The notes: generated by a model from the letters alone, not told the origin. Numbered from the stretch's first letter, positions 1-6,553 are shown. The stretch: 16,067 nt of DNA from Bacteroidales bacterium UBA3724 (GCA_002371315.1 DFHL01000025.1:808-16874), one strand, 5' to 3'. Translations and numbers: made by a program.

Positions 1-371
1 CCAACTTCGTCTACAGCCGCTACAAGGATATGATTGTCGACCTGCAGAAGGTGCAGACCGACCTCGAGGAAGGTTTCATCACCGACGTCGAGAAGTTTGA
101 CAACCGCGCCAAGAACGCCACCGAGAACGAAGTAATCACCCTGCTCAACGACTTCAGCGGCCGCCAGGCCAAGAAGATGATGGACGAGTGGACCAAGCTC
201 GACCAGTACCTGCTCGTCAAATACATCGACGGCAACGTCAAGAAGGAAGAGAATGGCAAGTTCAAACGCACCGAATGGGGCGGCTGCGCTATGCCCAATC
301 AGCCCGAATATCCGCAGTGGTTCTATCGCCAGATAGTGAAAGACCACGGCAACATCATCGAGGTGAAGTAA
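1..371 (+). CDS. C69 family dipeptidase, 3' end only (5' truncated by window edge)
   Basis: This is the last 122 codons of a gene entering from the left; the reading frame starts at base 3 and ends at the TAA at 369-371. The peptide contains the segments LDQYLLVKYIDGNVK and PQWFYRQIVKDHGNI. They line up with LDQLLLMKYIDGNIK and PEWFYRQIVADHGKV at the C-terminus of the complete C69 peptidase at 4363-6075, so this is a paralog of that enzyme. Known for the family: C69 enzymes are N-terminal-nucleophile cysteine dipeptidases/amidases. The catalytic N-terminus lies outside the window, so activity cannot be judged. It shares strand and C-terminal design with the second copy but is separated from it by a minus-strand operon. 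A strong terminator follows 22 nt after the stop, and unlike the second copy no small downstream gene follows. The paralogy is certain by eye; the family name rests on the complete copy. Confidence 0.85.
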   Translation, partial: NFVYSRYKDMIVDLQKVQTDLEEGFITDVEKFDNRAKNATENEVITLLNDFSGRQAKKMMDEWTKLDQYLLVKYIDGNVKKEENGKFKRTEWGGCAMPNQPEYPQWFYRQIVKDHGNIIEVK

Positions 372-392
372 CTTCGTACGAAGACGAAAACG

Positions 393-426
393 AAAAAGGT
401 GGCTCCATTGCGGAGCCACCTTTTTT
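393..426. terminator. Bidirectional intrinsic terminator between convergent genes
   Basis: A 9-bp perfect stem GGTGGCTCC (398-406) / GGAGCCACC (412-420) has a 5-nt loop, a run of five A on the left (393-397) and six T on the right (421-426). The A and T runs let it work on both strands. It sits between the C69 gene ending at 371 (+) and the TPR gene ending at 458 (-), which fits a shared terminator. Confidence 0.9.
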
Positions 427-457
427 ATTGCCTTTTGTTTTACGGCTTGGCAAAAGA

Positions 458-1159
458 TTATACTTTCGACTTTTGTTGTTGGTCGAGCATTTGAAGGTAC
501 TGGTCGACGTAGGCACGTGTGTGTTCGTCGGGGTCCTGTTCCAACACCCATAGCAGGTCTTTGCGGGCATCGTCCAGCTGGCCGAGGTTCATATTGTAGG
601 CGGCACGGTTGACGTAGGCCATCAGGAAATCGGGGGCAATCTCGATGGCCTGCCGGAAGTCCTCCATAGCGCGGTCGTGCTGTCCCAGCATACCGTAGGC
701 GGCGCCACGACTCACGCGAGGGTTGGCGTACTCGGGGTCAAGCTCTATGGCGCGGTCGAAGTCGGCAATGGCTTCGGCATAGCGTTGCTGCTTGTAGCGC
801 AGGAAACCGCGGTTGTTCCAGGCTTCGGCGAGCTTGGGATTGAACCGGATGGCCTGCTCGTAGTCCGCCAGTGCTCCCTCGGCGTCGCCCAGGGCTTCAC
901 GTGCGATGCCGCGATTGTTGTAGCAATCGGCATCGCGAGGGGTGAGCGCTATGGCCTGGGTGAGAAGTTCCACTTGGCGTTCTGGCTTGTCGTCGCCAAG
1001 ACGTAGAGCCTTGAAGAACAATGCCTCCGAATCCCATTGCCTGTGGTGCCGTTCGCCGTATTGCACATTCCGGGTCCACACTACCACGTTGCCCACTTCC
1101 ACGCGCCAGCGGTGGCAGGGCGGCTTTTGTCTCTTCCTGTGTTTTCTGTTTATGAGCAT
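458..1159 (-). CDS. Tetratricopeptide repeat (TPR) protein
   Basis: This is a 233-residue protein with four consecutive 34-residue TPR units from about residue 76 to 211. They are marked by the regularly spaced motifs YNNRG, WNNRG, VSRG and YVNRA, with the AIxLxP-type ends between them (AIALTP, AIRFNP, AIELDP, AIEIAP). TPRs are protein-binding scaffolds; no catalytic motif is visible. The N-terminus is strongly basic (NRKHRKRQK) and there is no signal peptide or membrane segment, so a cytosolic location is inferred. I chose the ATG at 1159: it gives ATGCTCATAA, in which this start overlaps the TAA stop of the upstream gene (1150-1152), implying translational coupling. A GTG at 1192 in the same frame would add 11 residues but has an AGGAG only one base away, too close for a normal site. 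It is the last gene of the 3293-458 operon. Its specific partner is unknown. Confidence 0.87.
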   Translation of the reverse strand: MLINRKHRKRQKPPCHRWRVEVGNVVVWTRNVQYGERHHRQWDSEALFFKALRLGDDKPERQVELLTQAIALTPRDADCYNNRGIAREALGDAEGALADYEQAIRFNPKLAEAWNNRGFLRYKQQRYAEAIADFDRAIELDPEYANPRVSRGAAYGMLGQHDRAMEDFRQAIEIAPDFLMAYVNRAAYNMNLGQLDDARKDLLWVLEQDPDEHTRAYVDQYLQMLDQQQKSKV

Positions 1160-2124
1160 ACGTTGTAAATCCAATTGTATTTCTTTTGCCACTCCTGGGT
1201 GCGCAGGGCTTCGGCCACGGGGGCGGTGGTGTATCGGTCGGCAAGGCGGTCGAGGTATTCGGCTGCAGCCATCCAGACCTCCTCGCGGCCAAACATTCGT
1301 TTGGGTACCCAGCGGAAGAATTCGTTTGCCAAAGGGTTGCTTTTGTGTTTGCTGTTGGTGAGAGCGCTGAAGGCTGTCTTCATCTCTTCGAGCAACTTTT
1401 GCAGCGACGAGTCGGGGTGAAGCGCAAGGTATTCCTTTACGTTGCGTGCCGTGAAGAGGAACAGGTGTTCGAAGTTGAACCAGCAGGAGGGGTCGGACAG
1501 CAGGCGTGCATCTTCGGCGCTGTCGCGGTAGTCGAAGCGTTTGACGGCGTAGTAGAGCTGCTGCCTGCCCAGCTGTTCGCCCACTCGGAAGTAGAGTCCA
1601 AAGCAGACATAGTCATCATAGCGCGAATCATATTCGTCGCAACAGCCCTTCAGGCTTACACCGGCCTCGGTGGCGAAGCCCGCCAGCTCGCGGTAGGTGA
1701 ACGCAGTCGGCAGGTTGCGCGACAGCTTGCGAAGCTTGGTAAGGGTGGCTTTCTGTTCCGCTGGCGGTACGGCGATGCCCACCATCACATAGTCGGTGCA
1801 GGTGGCGTCGCGCTCCATCCAGCGGCGGTATTCGTCAGGATGCGAGGTACGGAAGCTCTCTATGCGTCGCATATCTTCCTTGCTGGCGGGATTCAGGTCT
1901 TCCGTTATTGTTTCGAGGTATTTCATTGCCGGCACGCCCGCCAGGCGGCGTCCGTGGTTGTCGAAGAGGTCGCGCAGCACTATTTGCCGGTATCTTCGTT
2001 CGCCGCAGCGTATTTTGCCATCCACCACCTCGGCATCGAAAGGCTCGTAGTAGCCCGGCCATACGCCTATGACCAGCGACACGTAGCCGTCGAAGTTCAC
2101 CCAGGTGTTCGGTTCGTAGGTCAT
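1150..2124 (-). CDS. Unrecognised cytosolic protein, middle gene of DUF4419/TPR operon
   Basis: This is a 324-residue protein that I cannot assign to a family. The ATG at 2124 lies 2 nt after the TAG stop of the DUF4419 gene, and the TAA stop overlaps the start of the TPR gene, so the three are almost certainly co-translated. There is no signal peptide, transmembrane segment or lipobox. The N-terminal part is rich in aromatic residues and Gly (WVNFDGYVSLVIGVWPGYY, residues 8-26). The middle is charged and helical-looking (about 75-150), and a cysteine pair (GCCDEYDSRYDD) occurs near residue 163. The C-terminal third is rich in Phe/Trp and basic residues. Base composition and codon use match its neighbours, so nothing suggests recent transfer. 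A housekeeping accessory role with the DUF4419 lipoprotein is only inferred from the operon. Confidence 0.8.
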   Translation of the reverse strand: MTYEPNTWVNFDGYVSLVIGVWPGYYEPFDAEVVDGKIRCGERRYRQIVLRDLFDNHGRRLAGVPAMKYLETITEDLNPASKEDMRRIESFRTSHPDEYRRWMERDATCTDYVMVGIAVPPAEQKATLTKLRKLSRNLPTAFTYRELAGFATEAGVSLKGCCDEYDSRYDDYVCFGLYFRVGEQLGRQQLYYAVKRFDYRDSAEDARLLSDPSCWFNFEHLFLFTARNVKEYLALHPDSSLQKLLEEMKTAFSALTNSKHKSNPLANEFFRWVPKRMFGREEVWMAAAEYLDRLADRYTTAPVAEALRTQEWQKKYNWIYNVCS

Positions 2125-2126
2125 AG

Positions 2127-3293
2127 CTATTCTTTTTTGTTGCGGGTGATGAACCAGCCAATCTCGGGGCGCAGGGCGAGGGTGGCGGTATCCTGGGCTA
2201 TGCCCACGAAGCCGGCCCAGAAGGTGAGGTTGGCGGTCTCTCCATCGGCACCCTCGAACCTGACAGGTACCGACGCGAGCTCGGGCGGGAGGTCCGATGC
2301 GCCGTCGTAGAGGCCTTTCAGGCTGTTGCGGTATTTATAGCAATCGTATGGGTAGAACTTCACAATCCATCCGTCGGCCAGGGTCTCGGGGTCGCCACAC
2401 ATCTCGTGTTTCAGGTCGTGCTGCTTGAACATACCGCGCCAGAAGGCCTGGTCCACCTCGCCCTCCGAGGCACTCTTGATTTTCTTCAGTACGGGCAGCA
2501 TCTCGTCGACCCACCAGTCGAGCTTGTATTGCCGCAGAAACTCGGTGCGGTCGATGACCGACTGCCAGTCCTCCGGCGTGCCGTGCAGGATGACCTGAGG
2601 GATGCCGCAGATGGTCATCATATAGTCGAAATACTGCTTCATACTCTCCATAACGGTAATTTGCGAGGCCACGCGCGAGGCGGGCGTCGAGGTGGTGAAG
2701 TCGGCAGCGAGCACGTCGATGAGTTCCTGGCCGGTGTAGGCGGCAATCTGCGAGGTGAATTGCGGGAAGACGCGCTCCCACGGGCTGTTGGGGTCGTCGA
2801 GGCGGATGCCTTGGCTGGACGCCATTAGCGTCCGCTTGCCCTCGAAGTCGACGAACAGCGACCGCAGTTCCTCGGCGTTGTTGTTCACGTGCAGCGAGAA
2901 CCCCTGGCAGATGAGCAGCCACAGAGCCTCGGGCGAGAGCTCGACGGGACGGTGGTCGGCATAGGCGTAATACAAGGTGTGGAAGAACGGGTGGTTCGAC
3001 TCCACAAGCGGCCGGGTCTGTCGCGTGTGGGCCACGATGGAGTTGTCATCCACTTCGAATAAGTCAAGAAGATTGCGAAGCGCCTTGTCATAGTGCACCG
3101 TAGCCAAAGGCCCTTTCGGAGGTTCGAGCTTCTCCACGTCGATGACGAGGGTTTGTGTTTTCACGGGCTTGGCGTCGGCCTCAATGCTGTCAATGCTGTC
3201 GATGCTGTCGGCCACGCTGTCGCGCTGTGCTGTCTGGCCGCTGCAGGCTATCAACGCCAACAGACCGGCTAATAGAATAACCTTAGTTTTCAT
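2127..3293 (-). CDS. DUF4419-domain lipoprotein
   Basis: This is a 388-residue protein. Residues 1-17 (MKTKVILLAGLLALIAC) form a lipoprotein signal with the lipobox LIAC and Cys17 as the lipidated residue. The residues after Cys17 (SGQTAQRD) lack the acidic run typical of the Bacteroidetes surface-export signal, so I infer a periplasm-facing lipoprotein. A low-complexity linker follows, with repeated SID at 30-37. From about residue 95 to 385 the sequence matches my memory of the DUF4419 family: HPFFHTLYYAYADHRPVELS, LWLLICQGFSLHVN, DFTTSTPASRVASQI, GIPQVILHGTPEDW and LDWWVDEMLPVL. The DUF4419 function is not established and no catalytic site is obvious to me. It is the first gene of the minus-strand operon, with 366 bp of non-coding sequence upstream. 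I could not pick a convincing promoter in that gap. Confidence 0.85.
   Translation of the reverse strand: MKTKVILLAGLLALIACSGQTAQRDSVADSIDSIDSIEADAKPVKTQTLVIDVEKLEPPKGPLATVHYDKALRNLLDLFEVDDNSIVAHTRQTRPLVESNHPFFHTLYYAYADHRPVELSPEALWLLICQGFSLHVNNNAEELRSLFVDFEGKRTLMASSQGIRLDDPNSPWERVFPQFTSQIAAYTGQELIDVLAADFTTSTPASRVASQITVMESMKQYFDYMMTICGIPQVILHGTPEDWQSVIDRTEFLRQYKLDWWVDEMLPVLKKIKSASEGEVDQAFWRGMFKQHDLKHEMCGDPETLADGWIVKFYPYDCYKYRNSLKGLYDGASDLPPELASVPVRFEGADGETANLTFWAGFVGIAQDTATLALRPEIGWFITRNKKE
3181..3207. repeat. Three 9-bp in-frame tandem repeats in DUF4419 gene linker
   Basis: TCAATGCTG, TCAATGCTG and TCGATGCTG follow directly on one another inside the lipoprotein gene, encoding the repeated Asp-Ser-Ile unit just after the lipidated cysteine. 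The period is a multiple of three, so length changes would lengthen or shorten the linker without a frameshift. Confidence 0.85.
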
Positions 3294-3659
3294 TTTCCAT
3301 TTTTCAAAGGGAACGTCAACTCGCTGAAAATATTGTGAAAAGCCTTTGTTTTTTCTTTTCTTTATCGTTCATAAATTAATCTTAATGGAATTAAAATACA
3401 AGTCAGGCCCTGCCCCGCCTGTCGACGGCGCTGAGAGGATTAAAACAAACTGAATAAAAAAGGGAAACTGTTCCTACAAAACCGTGCTTGTCTTGTAGGG
3501 GGGGGGTGATAGTCAGTGGGTTATGAATATTGTTTGCCATTCTTGTTATTTTGTTATCATTTTCGAGGCCAATATCTTATCCACTATTGCTATGTTGCCT
3601 TCGATATGGAAGATGATGTTCAACTGCTTGTTGTGGGTGCGCAATTGTTTGGCAGACCT
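3294..3659. other. Intergenic region with hairpin, nine-G run and coding-like remnant
   Basis: No convincing gene lies here. A hairpin CCTACAA (3473-3479) / TTGTAGG (3493-3499) runs into a nine-G tract (3498-3506). Bases 3546-3659 read openly on the minus strand in the frame of the gene at 3660-3896 (see separate entry). The part next to 3293 is AT-rich and must hold the promoter of the DUF4419 operon, but I see no clear -33/-7 match. Confidence 0.6.
3546..3659 (-). pseudogene. Possible in-frame continuation of the small gene beyond its TGA stop
   Basis: Directly after the TGA (3660-3662) that ends the 78-residue protein, the same frame stays open for 37 codons to a TAA at 3546-3548. It contains LNIIFHIEGNIAIVDKI, a plausible amphipathic protein segment. 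One base change (TGA to TGG or CGA) would join the two into a 116-residue protein. Alternatives are chance openness or a neighbouring gene that has decayed. I see no start codon with a good context that would make it a separate gene. Confidence 0.3.
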
Positions 3660-3896
3660 TCATAATCTTTCCAGCACAGCCCGTTCCAACTTGTCAATAA
3701 ACTCCTCGACTGAGTGTAGCCTCTCTTTGGGCGTGGCCTCCACCTGCTTGTTGGTGTGTATTTTCTGCTCGAAGACGCGGTTGAACTCCTCGGCCGAGAC
3801 ATAGCCTTCCGGAATTGGCGTATGGGACTTCACCACTTTGCGAGTGCGCGAAACCTCAGGCCTCATCGGCGATGTGTATGCTCCTTGTGTTTCCAT
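3660..3896 (-). CDS. Small antitoxin-like hypothetical protein (78 residues)
   Basis: This is a charged 78-residue protein with no signal peptide. The basic segment SRTRKVVKSHTPIP is followed by EGYVSAEEFNRVFEQKI. The pattern 'basic stretch, then GY(V/I)S-x-EEF' resembles small Bacteroidales proteins encoded next to RelE/ParE-like toxins, so an antitoxin-like role is possible; this is from memory and weak. No toxin gene adjoins it in the window. The C-terminal part (LHSVEEFIDKLERAVLERL) is a likely helix. I chose the ATG at 3896 because the longer reading from 3947 adds a hydrophobic 17-residue stretch translated from AT-rich spacer. The stop is TGA at 3660-3662 and the frame remains open beyond it (see 3546-3659). 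Upstream lies a repeat-rich spacer. Confidence 0.55.
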   Translation of the reverse strand: METQGAYTSPMRPEVSRTRKVVKSHTPIPEGYVSAEEFNRVFEQKIHTNKQVEATPKERLHSVEEFIDKLERAVLERL

Positions 3897-3991
3897 TTTG
3901 TTGTTGATTTCAATTTGCAAAATTACGAAAAAATTCCAGACTGGCAAAATTTTGTTTTAGTCGGGTTATGCGAATGGCTCCTCTGAAGAAT

Positions 3992-4103
3992 CTCCTGCTC
4001 GCTGGTGCGAGCGAAATCTCGTAAATCTTGTGAATTTTTTATCCTGCTCGCAAGCGAGCGAGATCTATAGATCTTGTAGATTATAACGCTCGCAAGGCGA
4101 GCG
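3992..4103. repeat. Three REP-like hairpin repeats (GCTCGC / GCGAGC arms)
   Basis: Hairpin 1 has arms 3997-4002 and 4007-4012 (loop TGGT) and is followed by AAATCTCGTAAATCTTGTGA. Hairpin 2 has arms 4046-4051 and 4054-4059 (loop AA), followed by a diverged copy of the same tail containing AGATCTATAGATCT. Hairpin 3 has 7-bp arms 4087-4093 and 4097-4103 (CGCTCGC/GCGAGCG). The head CTCCTGCTCGC and the AAATCTTGT tail recur at 15140-15182 and, inverted, at 15420-15462. This is therefore a dispersed family, not a local accident. Confidence 0.85.
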
Positions 4104-4163
4104 AATTGCTGATAATTGCTGTTCAATTGCTGGTAATTGCTGTTTAAAAAAAGGCAATTGCTG
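4104..4163. repeat. Tandem array of AATTGCTG units
   Basis: AATTGCTG occurs at 4104, 4114, 4125, 4135 and 4156. The first four are spaced 10-11 bp apart, close to one helical turn. The last two are each followed by TTTAAA. It could be a degenerate microsatellite or a phased protein-binding array. Confidence 0.75.
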
Positions 4164-4189
4164 TTTAAACAAAAAAAAATATTTCTGTT

Positions 4190-4218
4190 AATTCCTGGTC
4201 AATTCCTGGCAATTCCTG
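4190..4218. repeat. Tandem array of AATTCCTG units
   Basis: AATTCCTG occurs at 4190, 4201 and 4211, again 10-11 bp apart and again ending in a TTTAAA. It is one base different from the AATTGCTG units just upstream, so the two arrays are likely one diverged array interrupted by an A-tract. Confidence 0.75.
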
Positions 4219-4226
4219 TTTAAAAC

Positions 4227-4246
4227 CTCCTGCTCGCGTCGCGAGC
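4227..4246. repeat. Fourth REP-like hairpin (CTCCTGCTCGC-GTC-GCGAGC)
   Basis: Arms GCTCGC (4232-4237) and GCGAGC (4241-4246) have loop GTC, preceded by the same CCTCCT head as the other copies. The AAATCTTGT tail is missing. Confidence 0.8.
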
Positions 4247-4297
4247 AAATTGAATGTTCCCTTAAAACAATAATTTAGACTCATTCCCGTTAGTGTG

Positions 4298-4328
4298 AGT
4301 GCGTTAATGTGCAAGTGCATTAATGCGA
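4298..4328. repeat. Imperfect direct repeat upstream of C69 gene
   Basis: AGTGCGTTAATGTGC (4298-4312) is followed by AGTGCATTAATGCGA (4314-4328), a 16-bp period, ending 34 bp before the ATG of the C69 gene. The position would suit a regulator site, but no known operator is recognised. Confidence 0.55.
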
Positions 4329-4362
4329 TGGTAATTCTTGTTAATAATCAAATACGCAACTT

Positions 4363-6075
4363 ATGAAGTACAAAATCTTTATTGTCATAGCTTTACTGTG
4401 CGGATGGAATGCCGCGAGGGCCTGCACCAACTTCATCTGCAGCCGTGGCGCGTCGGCCGACGGCTCGACGATGATAACCTACGCTGCCGACAGCCATACG
4501 TGCTACGGCCAGCTGCGCTACCACCGCGGCGGCGACCATCAGCCGGGCGAGACCGTGAAGCTCTACAACTACGGCAGCCTGAAGTTCCAGATCGAGATTC
4601 CGCAGGTGGCGCACACCTACAACGTGGTGGGCTTCATCAACGAGAAGCAGCTGGCCATCGGCGAGACCACCTGGGGCGGCATCAGCCCCCTCGACAAGGG
4701 CAACGCCGAGGGCATCGACTACGGCAACCTCATCTACCTGGCCCTGCAGCGCGCCGCCAACTGCCGCGAAGCCATCAAGGTGATGGCCGAACTGGTTGAA
4801 ACCTACGGCTATGCCGACGGCGGCGAAAGTTTCTCGCTGGCCGACCCCAAGGAGGTGTGGATATTCGAAATCACCAGCAAAGGCAGCGAAAAGGGTGCCG
4901 TGTGGGTGGCGCGCCGTGTGCCCGAAGGCTACGTCTGCGGCCACGCCAACCAGGCCCGCATCACCACCTTCCCGCAGGAACAGCGGAAAGCGAAAAACGG
5001 CGAGCGCAAAGCCATCAGCAGCAAGAACTTGAAGTACATCTTCGAGCCCGAAGTGGAGTGCGTCTACAGCGCCGATGTCGTCACCTTCGCCAAGGCCCGC
5101 AACATAGCCGCCTATGCCGGCCAGCCCAAGCACACCGATGCCGACTTCAGCTATGCCGACACCTACAACCCACTTACCTTCAGCGGTCTGCGCGCCTGCG
5201 AGGCACGCGTCTACGCTATGTTCAACCGCGTGAATGGCAATATGAAGCAGTACGAGGCTTTCGCTATGGGCGACAAGACGGCCAAGCGCCTGCCGCTGTG
5301 GATCGAGCCCGACCGCAAGCTCACGGTCCGCGACGTTATGGAGCTGATGCGCGACCACTACGAGGGCACGCCGATGGATATGACCGGCGATGTCGGTGCC
5401 GGCCCGTTCCACTGCCCCTACCGCTGGCGCCCGATGGACTTTGAGGTCGACGGCAAGAAATATGTCCACGAGCGCGCCATATCGACGCAGCAGACGGGCT
5501 TCAGCTTCATTGCCCAGTGCCGCTCGTGGCTGCCCGACAAGCTGGGCGGCATCATCTGGTTCGGCGTCGACGACACCTATTCAACTGTCTATTGCCCAAT
5601 GTTCTGCGGCATCACACAGGTGCCCGTCTGCTTCGAAGAGGGCAACGGCTCGATGAGCCAATACAGCGAGACATCGGCCTTCTGGCTCTTCAACCGCGTC
5701 AGCAATTTCTGCTACCTGCGCTACGACTCGATGATAGTCGACATCCGCCGCGTGCAGGGCGAGCTGGAGAAGGATTTCGTCCAGATTGCCGACGGCGTCA
5801 GCAGCCAGTACGAGAACTACGACGACGCCCGCCTGGTGGCTGCGCTCAACAAGACCAGCAACCGCTGCGCCGACCAGATGATGCTCCGCTGGAAGGAGCT
5901 CGACCAGCTGCTGCTGATGAAATACATCGACGGCAACATCAAGACCGTCGAAAACGGCCGCATCAAGACCACGCCCACCGGCGTCGTCACCGGCATCAGG
6001 CAGCCGCCCTATCCCGAATGGTTCTACCGCCAGATTGTCGCCGACCACGGCAAAGTGCTGGAAGTCAAGGAATGA
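4363..6075 (+). CDS. Secreted C69 family dipeptidase (N-terminal cysteine hydrolase)
   Basis: This is a 570-residue protein. Residues 1-20 form a signal peptide ending ARA, with Cys21 directly after the expected cleavage site. The following ACTNFICSRGASADGSTMIT matches the C69/PepD pattern in which the exposed N-terminal Cys is the nucleophile and an ASxDGS motif follows. Known for the family: these are Ntn-fold enzymes that hydrolyse dipeptides or related amides. A periplasmic or outer-membrane location is inferred from the signal. The core runs to about residue 400; the C-terminal part has MKYIDGNIK and PEWFYRQIVADHG, shared with the partial paralog at 1-371. The length is in line with Bacteroidetes C69 proteins of roughly 500-600 residues. 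The stop TGA overlaps the start of the next gene (ATGA, 6072-6075). Upstream lies the repeat-rich spacer, which separates it from the minus-strand genes. The exact substrate cannot be read from the sequence. Confidence 0.92.
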   Translation: MKYKIFIVIALLCGWNAARACTNFICSRGASADGSTMITYAADSHTCYGQLRYHRGGDHQPGETVKLYNYGSLKFQIEIPQVAHTYNVVGFINEKQLAIGETTWGGISPLDKGNAEGIDYGNLIYLALQRAANCREAIKVMAELVETYGYADGGESFSLADPKEVWIFEITSKGSEKGAVWVARRVPEGYVCGHANQARITTFPQEQRKAKNGERKAISSKNLKYIFEPEVECVYSADVVTFAKARNIAAYAGQPKHTDADFSYADTYNPLTFSGLRACEARVYAMFNRVNGNMKQYEAFAMGDKTAKRLPLWIEPDRKLTVRDVMELMRDHYEGTPMDMTGDVGAGPFHCPYRWRPMDFEVDGKKYVHERAISTQQTGFSFIAQCRSWLPDKLGGIIWFGVDDTYSTVYCPMFCGITQVPVCFEEGNGSMSQYSETSAFWLFNRVSNFCYLRYDSMIVDIRRVQGELEKDFVQIADGVSSQYENYDDARLVAALNKTSNRCADQMMLRWKELDQLLLMKYIDGNIKTVENGRIKTTPTGVVTGIRQPPYPEWFYRQIVADHGKVLEVKE

Positions 6076-6482
6076 CCGGTTTCAATATGCACAACAAGCG
6101 TCCACAGGCCGCCGTCTTCGGCGGCAGGCTCCTGCTGATGGCCCTTGCGGCGTTGCTGCTGCTGGGCCTGACCTCGTCGACGAAGCGTGTGCCGCGCTTC
6201 GAGGAGATGTACGAGTGCTATATCATCACCGATGTCGAAGTGTCCGACTATCAGGCCGACGACTTCGAGCAGGTTGACTACGAGGAGTTTATGTCCACCA
6301 TTGCGCGTGCCAGGCGGGCCTACATCGGCTTTGTGCCGGCCAAGGAGGTGAACCTCTACGACGACGACGGGGTGCGCTACCGTATGTACATCAGCGCCTC
6401 GTACCGCTTTTTCCGCATCGACAGCAACTACTTCAAACTCAGGCGCAGCCAGGCGCGCCGGCTGAAGAACCTGATTGGCTGA
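6072..6482 (+). CDS. Small membrane-anchored protein translationally coupled to C69 dipeptidase
   Basis: This is a 136-residue protein of no family I recognise. Its ATG overlaps the C69 stop as ATGA, which strongly suggests coupled translation; a second in-frame ATG at 6087 is a possible alternative start. After a short basic N-terminus, residues 17-36 (VFGGRLLLMALAALLLLGLT) form a hydrophobic segment, either a membrane anchor or an uncleaved signal. The rest is mainly extracytoplasmic by inference. It begins with an acidic, Tyr-rich stretch (YECYIITDVEVSDYQADDFE), then a mixed segment with LYDDDGVRYRMYISASYRFF and a basic tail RRSQARRLK. There is no catalytic motif. It is the last gene before a strong terminator, so the C69 enzyme and this protein form a two-gene unit. 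A role as chaperone, inhibitor or anchor for the enzyme is only a guess from the coupling. Confidence 0.8.
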   Translation: MTGFNMHNKRPQAAVFGGRLLLMALAALLLLGLTSSTKRVPRFEEMYECYIITDVEVSDYQADDFEQVDYEEFMSTIARARRAYIGFVPAKEVNLYDDDGVRYRMYISASYRFFRIDSNYFKLRRSQARRLKNLIG

Positions 6483-6513
6483 CGCGCGTGTCGCGAGCCA
6501 ATGTTCCGCTTCA

Positions 6514-6553
6514 GGGGGGCGGCCGCAGAAGTGCGGCCGCCCCCCTCTTTTTT
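6514..6553 (+). terminator. Strong intrinsic terminator after C69 unit
   Basis: A perfect 14-bp GC-only-but-one stem GGGGGGCGGCCGCA (6514-6527) / TGCGGCCGCCCCCC (6532-6545) with GAAG tetraloop is followed by TC and six T (6548-6553). It lies 31 bp after the stop of the small membrane protein. Confidence 0.92.

Larger units (their letters stand above)
3897..4362. other. Repeat-rich intergenic region upstream of the C69 dipeptidase
   Basis: This is a divergent spacer between the minus-strand small gene and the plus-strand C69 gene. It has no credible gene. It holds at least four hairpins with GCTCGC/GCGAGC arms, a perfect palindrome AGATCTATAGATCT (4061-4074), two short tandem arrays and an A-rich stretch, listed separately. 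Promoters for both flanking genes must lie inside it, but I see none clear enough to mark. Confidence 0.7.

Noticed and set aside
1186..2310. A 374-codon plus-strand frame opposite the unknown middle gene of the operon
   Set aside because: The minus-strand reading has tight operon spacing on both sides and an ordinary amino-acid composition; the plus-strand frame crosses gene boundaries and has no start context.
3523..3804. A 93-codon plus-strand frame (MNIVCHSCYF...) between the DUF4419 gene and the repeat spacer
   Set aside because: It overlaps the better-supported minus-strand small gene, and its Cys/Ser/Leu-rich composition looks like an antisense reading.
4393..5469. A 358-codon minus-strand frame opposite the C69 gene
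   Set aside because: It is in the same codon register as the C69 gene and explained by avoidance of TTA/CTA/TCA; the sense product has clear family motifs.
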